Assembly: GCF_030252345.1 (NCBI RefSeq)
Contig: NZ_CP126980.1
Location: forward strand, 7,393,501-7,457,500
From: Actinoplanes oblitus
GTDB lineage: Bacteria > Actinomycetota > Actinomycetes > Mycobacteriales > Micromonosporaceae
Reading direction: 5' to 3'
Length of the DNA stretch: 64,000 nucleotides
The translations under genes and the position numbers were made by a program. This document shows positions 1 through 7,652 of this stretch, in pieces (position 1 is the first letter of the stretch; the number at the start of each line of letters is the position of its first letter). The notes beneath the pieces were generated by a model, which was not told the DNA's origin, made no database searches, and worked only from the letters and a program-made list of their open reading frames with translations.

Positions 1-1307
1 GCTCGCTGCGCTACGCCGCGAACACCGCGTTCGCCGCGCTGGTCTACAGCGGGGTCACCACCGACCAGACCCGCAAGGCCCGCTACCACGACTTCGCGGT
101 CCGGCAGATCGACTACGCGCTGGGCGACAACCCGCGCAAGGCCAGCTACGTGATCGGGTTCGGCGTGAACCCGCCGAAGAACCCGCATCACCGCACCGCG
201 CACGGCTCCTGGTGGGACAGCCAGCAGGTGCCGGAGCAGACCCGGCACACCCTGTACGGCGCGCTGGTCGGCGGCCCGTCGGCGCCGGACGACAAGTACA
301 CCGACAGCCGCGGCGACTACGTGATGAACGAGGTCGCCGACGATTACAACGCCGGGTTCACCTCGGCGCTGGTGGCACTCTACGGCGAGTTCGGCGGCAC
401 CCCGCTGGCCGGTTTCCCGCAGGCGGAGAAGCCGGACCTGGCCGAGCTGTCGGTGGAGACCACGGTGATGCAGAACGAGACGCGCGACACCGTGGTCAAG
501 GCGGTCGTCTACAACAAGTCGGCGTTCCCGGCGCGGGCGCTGACCCACGCGCGGTTCCGCTACTACTTCACCCGCGACGACGACTCCGCGGTGACCGTCT
601 CGTCGCCGTACACCCAGGGTTGTCCCGGACCGACAGCGGCCAGGCAGGCGTCCGGATCGCTGTGGTTCGTCGAGGTGGACTGCACCGGCTACACCATCGC
701 GCCGGCCGGCCAGTCCGCGCACCGGATGGAGGTCCAGCTCAAGATCGGCGTGGGTGAGGGCGGCACCTGGAACCCGGCCAACGACCCCTCCTTCCAGGCG
801 GCGGCCGGTCCGAACAGCCACATCCCGCTCTACGAGGGAACCGCGCTGGTCTGGGGCGCCGAGCCGGGCGCGACCCCGAGCCCGACACCGAGCGTCTCGG
901 ACAGTTCCAGCCCCAGTCCCAGCCCGAGCACCAGCCCGAGCAGCAGCCCCAGCCCGAGCAGCAGCCCGAGCACCAGCCCGGCCCCGGCCGGCCCGTGCCG
1001 CGTCGGCTACAGCACCAACGACTGGGGCAGCGGGTTCACCGCCACCGTCACGATCACCAACACCAGCCAGACGACGATCAACACCTGGAAACTGCTTTTC
1101 GCGTACGACGCGGGCCAGCGTGTCTCGCAAGCCTGGTCGGCGACCGTCACCCAGTCCGGGACGCAGGTCACCGCCACTGACCTCGGCTACAACGGCACGC
1201 TGGCGCCGGGAGCGTCCACCAGCTTCGGCTTCAACGGCACCGCCACCGGCACGAACCCGCGCCCGGCGGCCTTCACCCTCAATGGAGCCGCCTGCGCGAT
1301 TCTTTGA
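1..1307 (+). CDS. GH9 endoglucanase with CBM3c and CBM2 modules (5' end outside window)
   Basis: The reading frame is open from base 3, so the gene starts before the window. The first 140 visible residues are the C-terminal part of a glycoside hydrolase family 9 catalytic domain: both family signatures are present, the NPPKNPHHRTAHGSW block near base 165 and GDYVMNEVADDYNAGF near 313-360, which carries the catalytic acid region. A CBM3c-like module follows (about 440-850, with the ALxYNKSAxPAR-type core), then a Pro/Ser/Thr linker (880-985) and a C-terminal CBM2 (990-1304). GH9 plus CBM3c is the known layout of processive endoglucanases. The protein is expected to be secreted and to cleave cellulose beta-1,4 bonds. 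The signal peptide and the upstream regulatory site are not visible. Confidence 0.93.
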   Translation, partial: SLRYAANTAFAALVYSGVTTDQTRKARYHDFAVRQIDYALGDNPRKASYVIGFGVNPPKNPHHRTAHGSWWDSQQVPEQTRHTLYGALVGGPSAPDDKYTDSRGDYVMNEVADDYNAGFTSALVALYGEFGGTPLAGFPQAEKPDLAELSVETTVMQNETRDTVVKAVVYNKSAFPARALTHARFRYYFTRDDDSAVTVSSPYTQGCPGPTAARQASGSLWFVEVDCTGYTIAPAGQSAHRMEVQLKIGVGEGGTWNPANDPSFQAAAGPNSHIPLYEGTALVWGAEPGATPSPTPSVSDSSSPSPSPSTSPSSSPSPSSSPSTSPAPAGPCRVGYSTNDWGSGFTATVTITNTSQTTINTWKLLFAYDAGQRVSQAWSATVTQSGTQVTATDLGYNGTLAPGASTSFGFNGTATGTNPRPAAFTLNGAACAIL

Positions 1308-1453
1308 TGAACACCTGGTGGCCGGCGTTCGAGGAGAACCTGAACCGCCCTGCCCACCACCCGGTTGACGTGCGGATTCGCCGCCGATCGCGGGAAATCG
1401 ACGGCCGGTGCGGTCGGTTAGATTGCTCGGCGGCGATGCGTCACGGGGGATGA

Positions 1454-3064
1454 ATGGCAACGACGAACACCGTCACCGAGCGCGCGTCCACCGAGGACGC
1501 GTCCGCCGCTGAACGGGCGAGGGAACGCCGTCCATGGCTCGGCCTGACGCTGATCATGGTGCTGGCGGCGGGCGTGCGGCTCTACCGGTTTCCGGACGTG
1601 CCGCGCGGGTTGAACCAGGACGAGGTGTCGGCGGGGTACGAGACGCTCTCGCTGCTCACCGCCGGCACCGACCGCTGGGGCACCCGGTGGCCGGTCTACT
1701 TCACCGCGTTCGGCAGCGGGCAGAACGTGCTGCTGTCGTACCTGAACATGCCGTTCGTCGCGATCCTCGGGCCCACCCCGCTGGGCCTGCGGCTGCTGCC
1801 GGCGCTGCTCGGGGTGCTCACTGTAGCGGTCACCTACGCGCTCACCGCCCGGCTGGCTGGGCGCCGGGCCGGCCTGCTGGCGGCGCTGCTGCTGGCGGCC
1901 TGCCCGTGGCACGTGATGATGTCGCGCTGGTCGCTGGAGTCCAACCTGCTGCCGCCGGTCATGGTGATCGCGGTTTGGGTGCTGGTGGTGGCCTACCAGT
2001 CGCCGCGGCGGTGGCTGCTGCCGGTGTCGCTGATGCCGATGGCGCTGGTCTTCTACGCGTACGCGGCGGCGACTCTGGTGGTGTTGCTGTTCGTCGCGGC
2101 GTTCCTGGCCACCCGGTGGCGCACGGTGCGCCGGCGGCCGGTCGCCGCGGCGGCCAGCCTCGGACTGTTCGGCCTGGTGGCTCTGCCGTACGGAATATTT
2201 CTGCTGGTCAACCAGGTGCTGCACCGGGCGCCGGGCTGGCTGTCGGCGCTGCCGTTCGGGGTGCAGCTGCTGCCCGGCAGCCGGGTGCAGGAGATCAACA
2301 CGGACGGCCTGGTCGCCGGCAACCTGCGGTTCGCCGTGCAGGGCTTCAGCGACAACCTGCCGTGGAACGTGATGTCGCCCTACCTGCCGTTCGGACTGGT
2401 GATCGTGCCGCTCGCGGCGGTCGGGGGGTATTTCGCGGTGCGCGACCGGGCGTACCCTCCGGTCCTCTGGCTGGCCGCGACCCTGCCGATGTTCTTCCTG
2501 GTGCGGCTGAACGTCAACCGGATCAACGCGCTGTTCCTGCCGCTGATCATCCTGGCCGCGCTGGGCCTGGACGGGATCGCCAGGTCGATCGCCGAGGCGC
2601 GCACCGGCCGCGCGGTGATCGCGGCGTTCCTGTCGGTGGGGCTGCTCTACAACGCGGCGTTCGTCCAGGACTACTTCACCGGTTACAACGACGTGATCCG
2701 TACCCGGTTCGCCGACGGTCTCGACCGGGCGCTGACGGTCGCCGAACGGCGGTCCGCGCCGGGTGCGCCGATCTATGTCTCGGACCGGGTGCCACTCAAC
2801 TACCTGTACGTGTTGTTCTACCGGAAGGTGGACCCGCGGGAGTTCCGGGCCAACGCGGCGTTCGAGGTCCGCAACACCGTCTACTTCGTCCGCGACTACC
2901 GGTCGTTCTACTTCCACCAGGACGATCCGGCGCTGGTCGCCGCGCCGGAATATCTCGGCGTGTTCCGCGTCGACGAGCCGCGGAAATGCGCCGGGACCAC
3001 GCCGGCGACCCCGCGGCGGGTGGCGTCGGTGGGCGCGTTCCGGATCGTCAGCTGCCGCCGTTAA
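1454..3064 (+). CDS. Polytopic membrane glycosyltransferase, GT39/PMT_2-like (GT-C fold)
   Basis: 536 residues with about ten hydrophobic segments. The first periplasm-facing loop carries the motif PRGLNQDEVSAGYE, typical of GT-C enzymes that use polyprenyl-phosphate sugars, with the acidic pair as the probable catalytic site. The family (ArnT, PMT and actinobacterial relatives) transfers a sugar from a lipid-phosphate donor to protein, lipid or glycan; the acceptor cannot be read from the sequence. ATG 1454 is chosen because a GGGGGA box sits just upstream; an ATG four bases earlier is out of frame. The gene converges on the LacI gene, and the two stop codons overlap in TTAA. It stands alone, so the pathway is unknown. 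Confidence 0.85.
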   Translation: MATTNTVTERASTEDASAAERARERRPWLGLTLIMVLAAGVRLYRFPDVPRGLNQDEVSAGYETLSLLTAGTDRWGTRWPVYFTAFGSGQNVLLSYLNMPFVAILGPTPLGLRLLPALLGVLTVAVTYALTARLAGRRAGLLAALLLAACPWHVMMSRWSLESNLLPPVMVIAVWVLVVAYQSPRRWLLPVSLMPMALVFYAYAAATLVVLLFVAAFLATRWRTVRRRPVAAAASLGLFGLVALPYGIFLLVNQVLHRAPGWLSALPFGVQLLPGSRVQEINTDGLVAGNLRFAVQGFSDNLPWNVMSPYLPFGLVIVPLAAVGGYFAVRDRAYPPVLWLAATLPMFFLVRLNVNRINALFLPLIILAALGLDGIARSIAEARTGRAVIAAFLSVGLLYNAAFVQDYFTGYNDVIRTRFADGLDRALTVAERRSAPGAPIYVSDRVPLNYLYVLFYRKVDPREFRANAAFEVRNTVYFVRDYRSFYFHQDDPALVAAPEYLGVFRVDEPRKCAGTTPATPRRVASVGAFRIVSCRR

Positions 3065-4053
3065 CGCCTGCTGCTCTCGCGGACCTTCAGCTCGGTCCGC
3101 AGGGTGATCGTCGACGGTGGCCGGTCCGGCTCGGCGATCCGCTCGGCCAGCAGCGTCGCGGCGGTCCGGCCCAGTTCGTAGGTGGGCTGGGCGACGGTGG
3201 TGAGCGACGGGCGGAACAGGCGCGCGCCGGGGACCTCGTCGAAACCGACCACGCCGATCCGGTCCGGGATGCCGATGCCGCGGTCGACCAGGCACTCGAC
3301 GGCCCCGACGGTCATCAGGTTGTTGGCGGCGAAGACCGCGTCCGGGGGGTCGGCGGCGTCGAGCAGTGACGCCATCGCGGCGTAGCCGCCCTCCTCGCGG
3401 AAGTCGGCGTGCCGGACCAGGCAGGCCGGCGCCGCGAGCCCGTTCGCCGCCAGTGCCCGCTGGTAGCCACGCAGGCGCTGCGCGGCGGTGGAGAGCTTGC
3501 GGGGGCCGGTGATGCAGGCGATCCGCCGGTAGCCGTGGGCGGCCAGGTGCGCGGTGGCCAGCTCGGCGCCGTGCTCGTTGTCGACCAGGACGCTGTCCAC
3601 CCGGGTACCGCTGATCTGCCGGTCGATGGCGACCACCGGGGTGCCGGCCTCGATCAGCCGGTTGACGTTCGCCGAGCGCCCCGAGCTGGAGATGATCACG
3701 CCGGCCATCCGGTCCTCGAGGGCCGCGGTGACGTACCGCGCCTCCTTGGCCGGGTCCTCGTCGCTGTTGCAGAGCACCACCGAGTAGCCGGCGCGCTGAC
3801 CGACGTCCTCGACGCCGCGGACCAGCGCGGTGAAGAACGGGTTGCCGACGTCCGAGATGATCACCGCCCACAGCGTGGTGCGGCTGCGGCGCAGGCTGCG
3901 GGCCACGCTGTTGGGGCGGTAGTTCAGGTCGCGGACCGCCGTGCGCACCCGGGCGGCCAGCCCGGGATCCACGGTGGCCTGACCGTTGAGCACGCGGGAG
4001 ACGGTGGCCGGGGAGACCCGCGCGCGCTGCGCGACGTCATAGATGGTCGCCAT
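3061..4053 (-). CDS. LacI/GalR-family transcriptional repressor
   Basis: 330 residues. An N-terminal LacI helix-turn-helix (IYDVAQRARVSPATVSRVLNG) and a YRPNSVARSLR hinge helix are followed by a periplasmic-binding-protein-like effector domain with the usual WAVIISDVGNPFF and GVVGFDE segments. The family represses sugar-utilisation genes and releases DNA on sugar binding. ATG 4053 is preferred over one 18 bases upstream because AGAAGGA lies 8 bases before it and the protein then begins in the usual LacI way. It lies close to the GH9 cellulase and could control glycan genes. A CelR/CebR-type box exists in this window only before the GH5 gene at 32.4 kb, so the target is not established. Confidence 0.92.
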   Translation of the reverse strand: MATIYDVAQRARVSPATVSRVLNGQATVDPGLAARVRTAVRDLNYRPNSVARSLRRSRTTLWAVIISDVGNPFFTALVRGVEDVGQRAGYSVVLCNSDEDPAKEARYVTAALEDRMAGVIISSSGRSANVNRLIEAGTPVVAIDRQISGTRVDSVLVDNEHGAELATAHLAAHGYRRIACITGPRKLSTAAQRLRGYQRALAANGLAAPACLVRHADFREEGGYAAMASLLDAADPPDAVFAANNLMTVGAVECLVDRGIGIPDRIGVVGFDEVPGARLFRPSLTTVAQPTYELGRTAATLLAERIAEPDRPPSTITLRTELKVRESSRR

Positions 4054-4112
4054 GATCTCATCCTTCTGCACCGGCCGGGGCGACCGGCGTGCGGGCCGCC
4101 CCGGGCATCGAC

Positions 4113-4130
4113 GGCCGGCGCCCGCCGGCC
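4113..4130. terminator. GC-rich hairpin between nucleotidyltransferase and lacI genes
   Basis: GGCCGGCG (4113-4120) pairs with CGCCGGCC (4123-4130) just downstream of the nucleotidyltransferase stop on the minus strand. There is no T-run. It is a terminator-like hairpin without further support. Confidence 0.35.
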
Positions 4131-4152
4131 GGTACGGCGCCGGGTCCGCGTC

Positions 4153-4809
4153 CTACGCGCGGTAGCCGTCGAACAGCGGACCACCCGCGCCGTCCAGCAC
4201 CTCGGCGGCGATCGCGGCCGGGTCGTCGCGGGACGCCAGCCAGCGTTCGGCGAAGGCCGGGTCGTACTCGCGCAGGTTCCGCAGCAGCCACTTGCCGCCG
4301 CTGAGCCAGCGCCCGGCCGCCGCGAGGTACGCCTCGGCGGCGCCGGTCCACAGCGTCGCGGCGATCACGACGCGTTCCCCGGGGTCGGTGGCGTGCCGGA
4401 GGTCGTCGAGACCGTCGGTGAGGCCGTACCGAAGCCACTCCCGCTCGGCGGCGGTCAGCGGGGCCGGGCCGTCGGCGAGCACCCTGGCGCACCGGGCCGG
4501 CAGGTCGCCGGGGTCGCCGAGCAGCACCACGCCGTCGGCGAGCATGCGGTGGGTGCTCGGCTTGCGCTGGGCCAGCTCGCTCGCCAAAAACCCGGCGAGC
4601 CGCGCCCGGGTGTGCACGAAGAACTCCACCGGCCAGCCCCGGTGGTGCAGGCTCTCCCGGTGGCCCGGGTCGGTCTCGTCGAGCACGACGATGTCCAGGT
4701 CGGAGCCGGCCGTGCGGTGCGGGCCGACCACGCTGCCGGTCAGCAGCGCCCACTCGGCATCCGGAAAACGATCGAGGACGAGTTCGCGGGCGACATCCAC
4801 CGGATCCAC
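4153..4809 (-). CDS. Nucleotidyltransferase-domain protein (MNT-HEPN-like layout)
   Basis: 218 residues. The N-terminus has the polymerase-beta-type nucleotidyltransferase signature: LLTGSVVGPH followed by SDLDIVVLD, the GS...DxD metal-binding pattern. The C-terminal 110 residues are predicted helical (TAAEREWLRYGLTDGLDDLRH), resembling the helical partner domain found in aminoglycoside nucleotidyltransferases and MNT-HEPN proteins. Members of the superfamily transfer NMP groups to small molecules, proteins or RNA; the substrate here is unknown. No HEPN RX4-6H motif was identified with confidence, so toxin-antitoxin function is not claimed. It is transcribed divergently from the secreted repeat protein at 5056. 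Confidence 0.8.
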   Translation of the reverse strand: MDPVDVARELVLDRFPDAEWALLTGSVVGPHRTAGSDLDIVVLDETDPGHRESLHHRGWPVEFFVHTRARLAGFLASELAQRKPSTHRMLADGVVLLGDPGDLPARCARVLADGPAPLTAAEREWLRYGLTDGLDDLRHATDPGERVVIAATLWTGAAEAYLAAAGRWLSGGKWLLRNLREYDPAFAERWLASRDDPAAIAAEVLDGAGGPLFDGYRA

Positions 4810-4983
4810 TGATTGCTTCCCCTCTGACCGCTCTCGGTCACGCTGAGTGGAACGTTCGATCGATGATCACCCGTTCGCTGGAAATCGGCAAACTTTTTCA
4901 AAATTCCTGGAAGGCGTTACTGACCTGCGATTTCCCGGGTCTTGACGGGCCTTTCGGGACGGCTGCCGGGTGAGTGGCATTGA

Positions 4984-5000
4984 ACCGCCCGCCGGGCGGT
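4984..5000 (+). other. Hairpin in the leader of the secreted repeat gene
   Basis: ACCGCCC and GGGCGGT form a 7-bp stem with a 3-base loop, 56 bases before the ATG at 5056. The surrounding 4860-4960 stretch is unusually AT-rich for this genome and probably contains the promoter. No known riboswitch consensus was recognised. Confidence 0.35.
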
Positions 5001-5055
5001 CCCCGTATCGCCCCCCAACCGGTGAACATCGACGCTCAACGACGAGGAGTGCTTC

Positions 5056-5931
5056 ATGAGGTCGCGCGCGTACCGACGTATCCAGGGCAACCAGGGGAAC
5101 CGGCGCAAGGCGATCGGCGCGGCGGTGATCGCCGGCGTGCTGGTGGCCACCGGCGTGGCCGGAGTTCAGCTGGCGAACGCGAGCACCCAGCCCAAGGCCG
5201 CCGATCTGGTGAGCGTGGACGGACAGCAATTCGACGTGTCTCAATGCAAGGACCTGCAGGTGAACGCGGGCAGCGTGGTCTGCGACGGCGAGGAGTTGCA
5301 GCCGGTGGCGGCGCAGGACGCGGGCGCGGCGGCGGTCGCGTCGGCGCAGGCGCTGGAGGCGGCGTGCGACCAGTTCGCGACGGACGCCGCCGCGGCGTCC
5401 GGTGAGCAGGCCGGGCAGGCGGCGGACCAGAGCGCGGCGGAGAACAAGGCGGCGAACAAGAAGCTGGCCAAGAAGTACGTGAAGTCGCTGAAGCGGAAGA
5501 AGGCGAACGGCAAGGGCGCGGAGAACGGTAAGGGCGCGGAGAAGGGCAAGGGCGCCGCGAACGGCAAGGGCGCGGAGAACGGCAAGGGCGCGGCTGGGGA
5601 GCAGGGCGGCGCCGCTGACAACCAGGGTGCGGCCGGCGAGCAGGGCGCTGCGGGTAACGGCGCGGCGGCTCAGGCGGTCACCTCGGCGCAGGCCACGCTG
5701 CTGCAGGCCTGCCTGGCGCTCGCCGACGCCAAGGCGGTGGCCGGTGCGGGTGCCGGTGACGCCGGTGCCGGTGACGCGGGCGCCGGTGACGCGGGCGCGG
5801 GCGACGCGGGCGCGGGCGACGCCGGTGCCGCTGATGACCAGGGCGCCGCTGGGGATCAGGGTGCCGCCGGCGACCAGGGTGCGGCGGACGACGCCGGGGA
5901 CGCGAGTGCGGCGCCGGCCGCGAAGAAGTGA
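5056..5931 (+). CDS. Secreted or membrane-anchored Ala/Gly-rich low-complexity protein
   Basis: 291 residues. Basic N-terminus, then a hydrophobic segment (residues 18-35, AIGAAVIAGVLVATGVAG) ending near an Ala-x-Ala-like site (LANAS), so it is probably exported. A short folded-looking part with two cysteines (SQCKDLQ and VVCDGEE) follows. The remainder is low complexity: a Lys-rich NGKGAE-type array (about residues 150-185), an EQGAAG/DNQGAAG array, then a pentapeptide array AGAGD repeated about seven times and DQGAAG repeats to the end. It ends in Lys-Lys. Start chosen for the GAGGAGTG box before ATG 5056. No family was recognised and no function is assigned. A strong terminator follows. 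Confidence 0.8.
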   Translation: MRSRAYRRIQGNQGNRRKAIGAAVIAGVLVATGVAGVQLANASTQPKAADLVSVDGQQFDVSQCKDLQVNAGSVVCDGEELQPVAAQDAGAAAVASAQALEAACDQFATDAAAASGEQAGQAADQSAAENKAANKKLAKKYVKSLKRKKANGKGAENGKGAEKGKGAANGKGAENGKGAAGEQGGAADNQGAAGEQGAAGNGAAAQAVTSAQATLLQACLALADAKAVAGAGAGDAGAGDAGAGDAGAGDAGAGDAGAADDQGAAGDQGAAGDQGAADDAGDASAAPAAKK

Positions 5932-5950
5932 CCTTCTGAACGTACCGAAA

Positions 5951-5978
5951 ACGGGGTGGGCTCTGATGCCCACCCCGT
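5951..5978 (+). terminator. Intrinsic terminator after the secreted repeat gene
   Basis: ACGGGGTGGGC (5951-5961) pairs perfectly with GCCCACCCCGT (5968-5978) across a 6-base loop, 20 bases after the stop codon. A few T residues follow. Confidence 0.75.
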
Positions 5979-6017
5979 CCGTTCTCCTGCGGCCTCGCAC
6001 CGGGATTCCTACAGTGA

Positions 6018-6464
6018 ATGCCTATGCGCCGCATCACCCGGGCAATCGCCACGCTCACCGCCGGCTTCGCGGCCGCCGCGCCCCTGCCGGCGCCACCGCC
6101 GCTGCATCAGGGCTGGATCATGACGAGGGCGGACGGCACGCGATGCCTGACCGGCGGCGCCGTCGGCAGCATCCTGAGCACGCGGCCCTGTTCTCCGGAG
6201 ACGCCCGGCCAGGACTGGTTCCAGGCGAGCACCGGCGCGTTCTACAACGGGCCGAACTGCATCCGGGCGGAGGGCACCGTGGTACGCGTCGCGGCCTGCG
6301 ACGGAGCCGATCCGGCGCAGGACTGGTGGTTCGTCTCGGTGATCCGCAGCGGGCGATACGGTCCCTGCCTCACCGAGGAGACCATCGATCGGTCCGGCAC
6401 CGGCGTCGTCCGCCTCCGGACCTGCACCTGGCGGCGCGACCAGAAGTGGCGGTCCGCCTCCTAG
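6018..6464 (+). CDS. Small secreted ricin-B-lectin-like protein
   Basis: 148 residues. There is a signal-peptide-like N-terminus (MRRITRAIATLTAGFAAAAP). The mature part has regularly spaced cysteines (RCLTGG, RPCSPE, NCIRAE, ACDGAD, PCLTEE, RTCTW) and three QxW-type motifs (QDWF, QDWWF, QKW). This repeated Cys/QxW arrangement is that of beta-trefoil ricin-B carbohydrate-binding domains, although overall similarity is weak. A sugar-binding extracellular role is inferred. The second ATG (6024) is an equally plausible start. It is probably a single-gene unit downstream of the terminator at 5951. Confidence 0.65.
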   Translation: MPMRRITRAIATLTAGFAAAAPLPAPPPLHQGWIMTRADGTRCLTGGAVGSILSTRPCSPETPGQDWFQASTGAFYNGPNCIRAEGTVVRVAACDGADPAQDWWFVSVIRSGRYGPCLTEETIDRSGTGVVRLRTCTWRRDQKWRSAS

Positions 6465-6622
6465 GGGCGTGTCGACCAGCAGGACGTTCCGGTTCCCGGT
6501 TCGGGGTCACCGGGCCGGCACGATCTGCGGCAGCCGTCACCACGGAAGGGTTCTCCGGCACGAAGACCGACGCGGCGGCGTGGATAGCATCGGCGGGCAC
6601 CGAACCACCGGAGAGGACGACC

Positions 6623-6952
6623 GTGAGCGAGTACGGATATCTGCTCTGCGTGGACTGCCGCATCTACATCTGGCTCGGCAAGGCGATCAAGCACGACGAC
6701 GATCGGATCGCCTATTTCGCGGTGGGAAGCCAGGAGCCGAACTGGCGCCAGCCGGGTCTGGCCCGCTCGATCTGGAAGTTCCTGGCCGAGCACGTCGGCC
6801 ACCACCTGGAGTCCGTCCGGGAGTTCAGCGAACGGTACGGCCAGATGGTCGCCGACGACCCGCCGGAGGGCGACTATGTCGAAATTGGCGATTTGTCGAA
6901 TACGGGCCCCACCTTCGACGAGTATCTGAGCGGATGGCCGGGCGCCGGCTGA
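6623..6952 (+). CDS. Hypothetical small cytoplasmic protein
   Basis: 109 residues. GTG 6623 is preceded by GGAGAGGACGA, a good ribosome binding site, although the frame remains open far upstream. The sequence begins MSEYGYLLCVDCRIYIWLGKA, has a CxxC pair near the N-terminus, aromatic-rich middle segments (PNWRQPGL, SIWKFLAEHVGHH) and an acidic end. There is no signal peptide or membrane segment. I recognise it as resembling conserved actinobacterial hypothetical proteins but cannot name a domain or function. Confidence 0.7.
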   Translation: MSEYGYLLCVDCRIYIWLGKAIKHDDDRIAYFAVGSQEPNWRQPGLARSIWKFLAEHVGHHLESVREFSERYGQMVADDPPEGDYVEIGDLSNTGPTFDEYLSGWPGAG

Positions 6953-7652
6953 ACCGCCGGTGACCACGGGACCCGGCAGTACTGGACGTGACCCCGATCG
7001 TGCCGTTCCCCTTGTCACCGCCGCCACTCGACCTCTCTTGGTTGTCATCCGGGCATGCTGAGTGTTCGGCGGCTTTGGCGGGTGGCGGGCCGGCCGCGGT
7101 CGAGGCGGCGAACCATGGTCTTGACAGCGGCCCAGCGGATCGCCGGTGCGCGGTCAGCCAGGCGAGGCCGCGTTCAACCACCCATCGCGGCTCACGAAAC
7201 GGCAGACCGGCCGGAGCCGCCGGCAGGACCTGTGCGAAGCCGCCGCTTGTCACATCGCGACCAACCGGGCCCGCGACCTGGCTCGCCCGTCCTGACCCAG
7301 GCACATGCAACGGGTGGCCGCGCTGCTCGCCGTCCTCGCCCTGGCCACCACCATGCACATCCCGGAGGCGCTGTCCAGCCTGCTCAGCGCGTTCAGCACG
7401 GCCCTGGGGACCCGGCTGGCCGGGCCGCGGGGTAGGCCTCGTCGGGGACGAGATCGTCGTCCGGGGCCGGCGGATGCGGAAGGGCTGGACCTGGAAGAGC
7501 GCCGGCGAGAACGACCGCCGGCTGGTGCTCGCCGGCGTCTCCGAGGATGTCGACTCCGACATGAACACCACGTTGTGCCTCAATAGGAAGTAGGCCGGCC
7601 CGGATCGGCGGGCCGCTCCGCCGATCCGCATCCGTCCCCGCGACGGATCACC
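6953..7652. other. 700-base stretch without an intact gene; holds a transposase remnant
   Basis: The only recognisable content is the minus-strand transposase relic at 7045-7270. Several short open frames exist, for example one from 7305 on the plus strand with a hydrophobic start and one ending in LNRK at 7593. None has a ribosome binding site together with a plausible protein. The region looks like decayed DNA. Confidence 0.6.
7045..7270 (-). pseudogene. IS5-type transposase C-terminal remnant, deleted and frameshifted
   Basis: Read on the minus strand, 7270 to 7150 encodes PRWVVERGLAWLTAHRR, the conserved C-terminal DDE-domain block of IS5-family (IS4/IS5 type) transposases. The frame then jumps directly to IRWAAVKTMVRRLDRGRPA and a stop at 7045, which matches the usual last segment. 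The intervening Leu-Ala-Arg-Asp-Tyr-Glu-Arg-type stretch expected between the two blocks is missing, and the two parts are in different frames. The N-terminal two thirds and the inverted terminal repeats are not seen. It is an inactive relic of an insertion sequence. Confidence 0.65.

Noticed and set aside
1418..3871. An 817-codon minus-strand open frame under the glycosyltransferase
   Set aside because: Overlaps real membrane-protein and LacI genes and has Arg/Gly/Gln-rich shadow composition.
4849..4875. GGAAC...CGTT as an ECF-sigma promoter for the secreted repeat gene
   Set aside because: The spacing is 18 bases, longer than the usual 15-17, and nothing else supports it.
4940..5050. Cyclic-di-AMP (ydaO) riboswitch in the leader of the secreted gene
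   Set aside because: Only one short hairpin fits; the conserved ydaO core sequences were not found.
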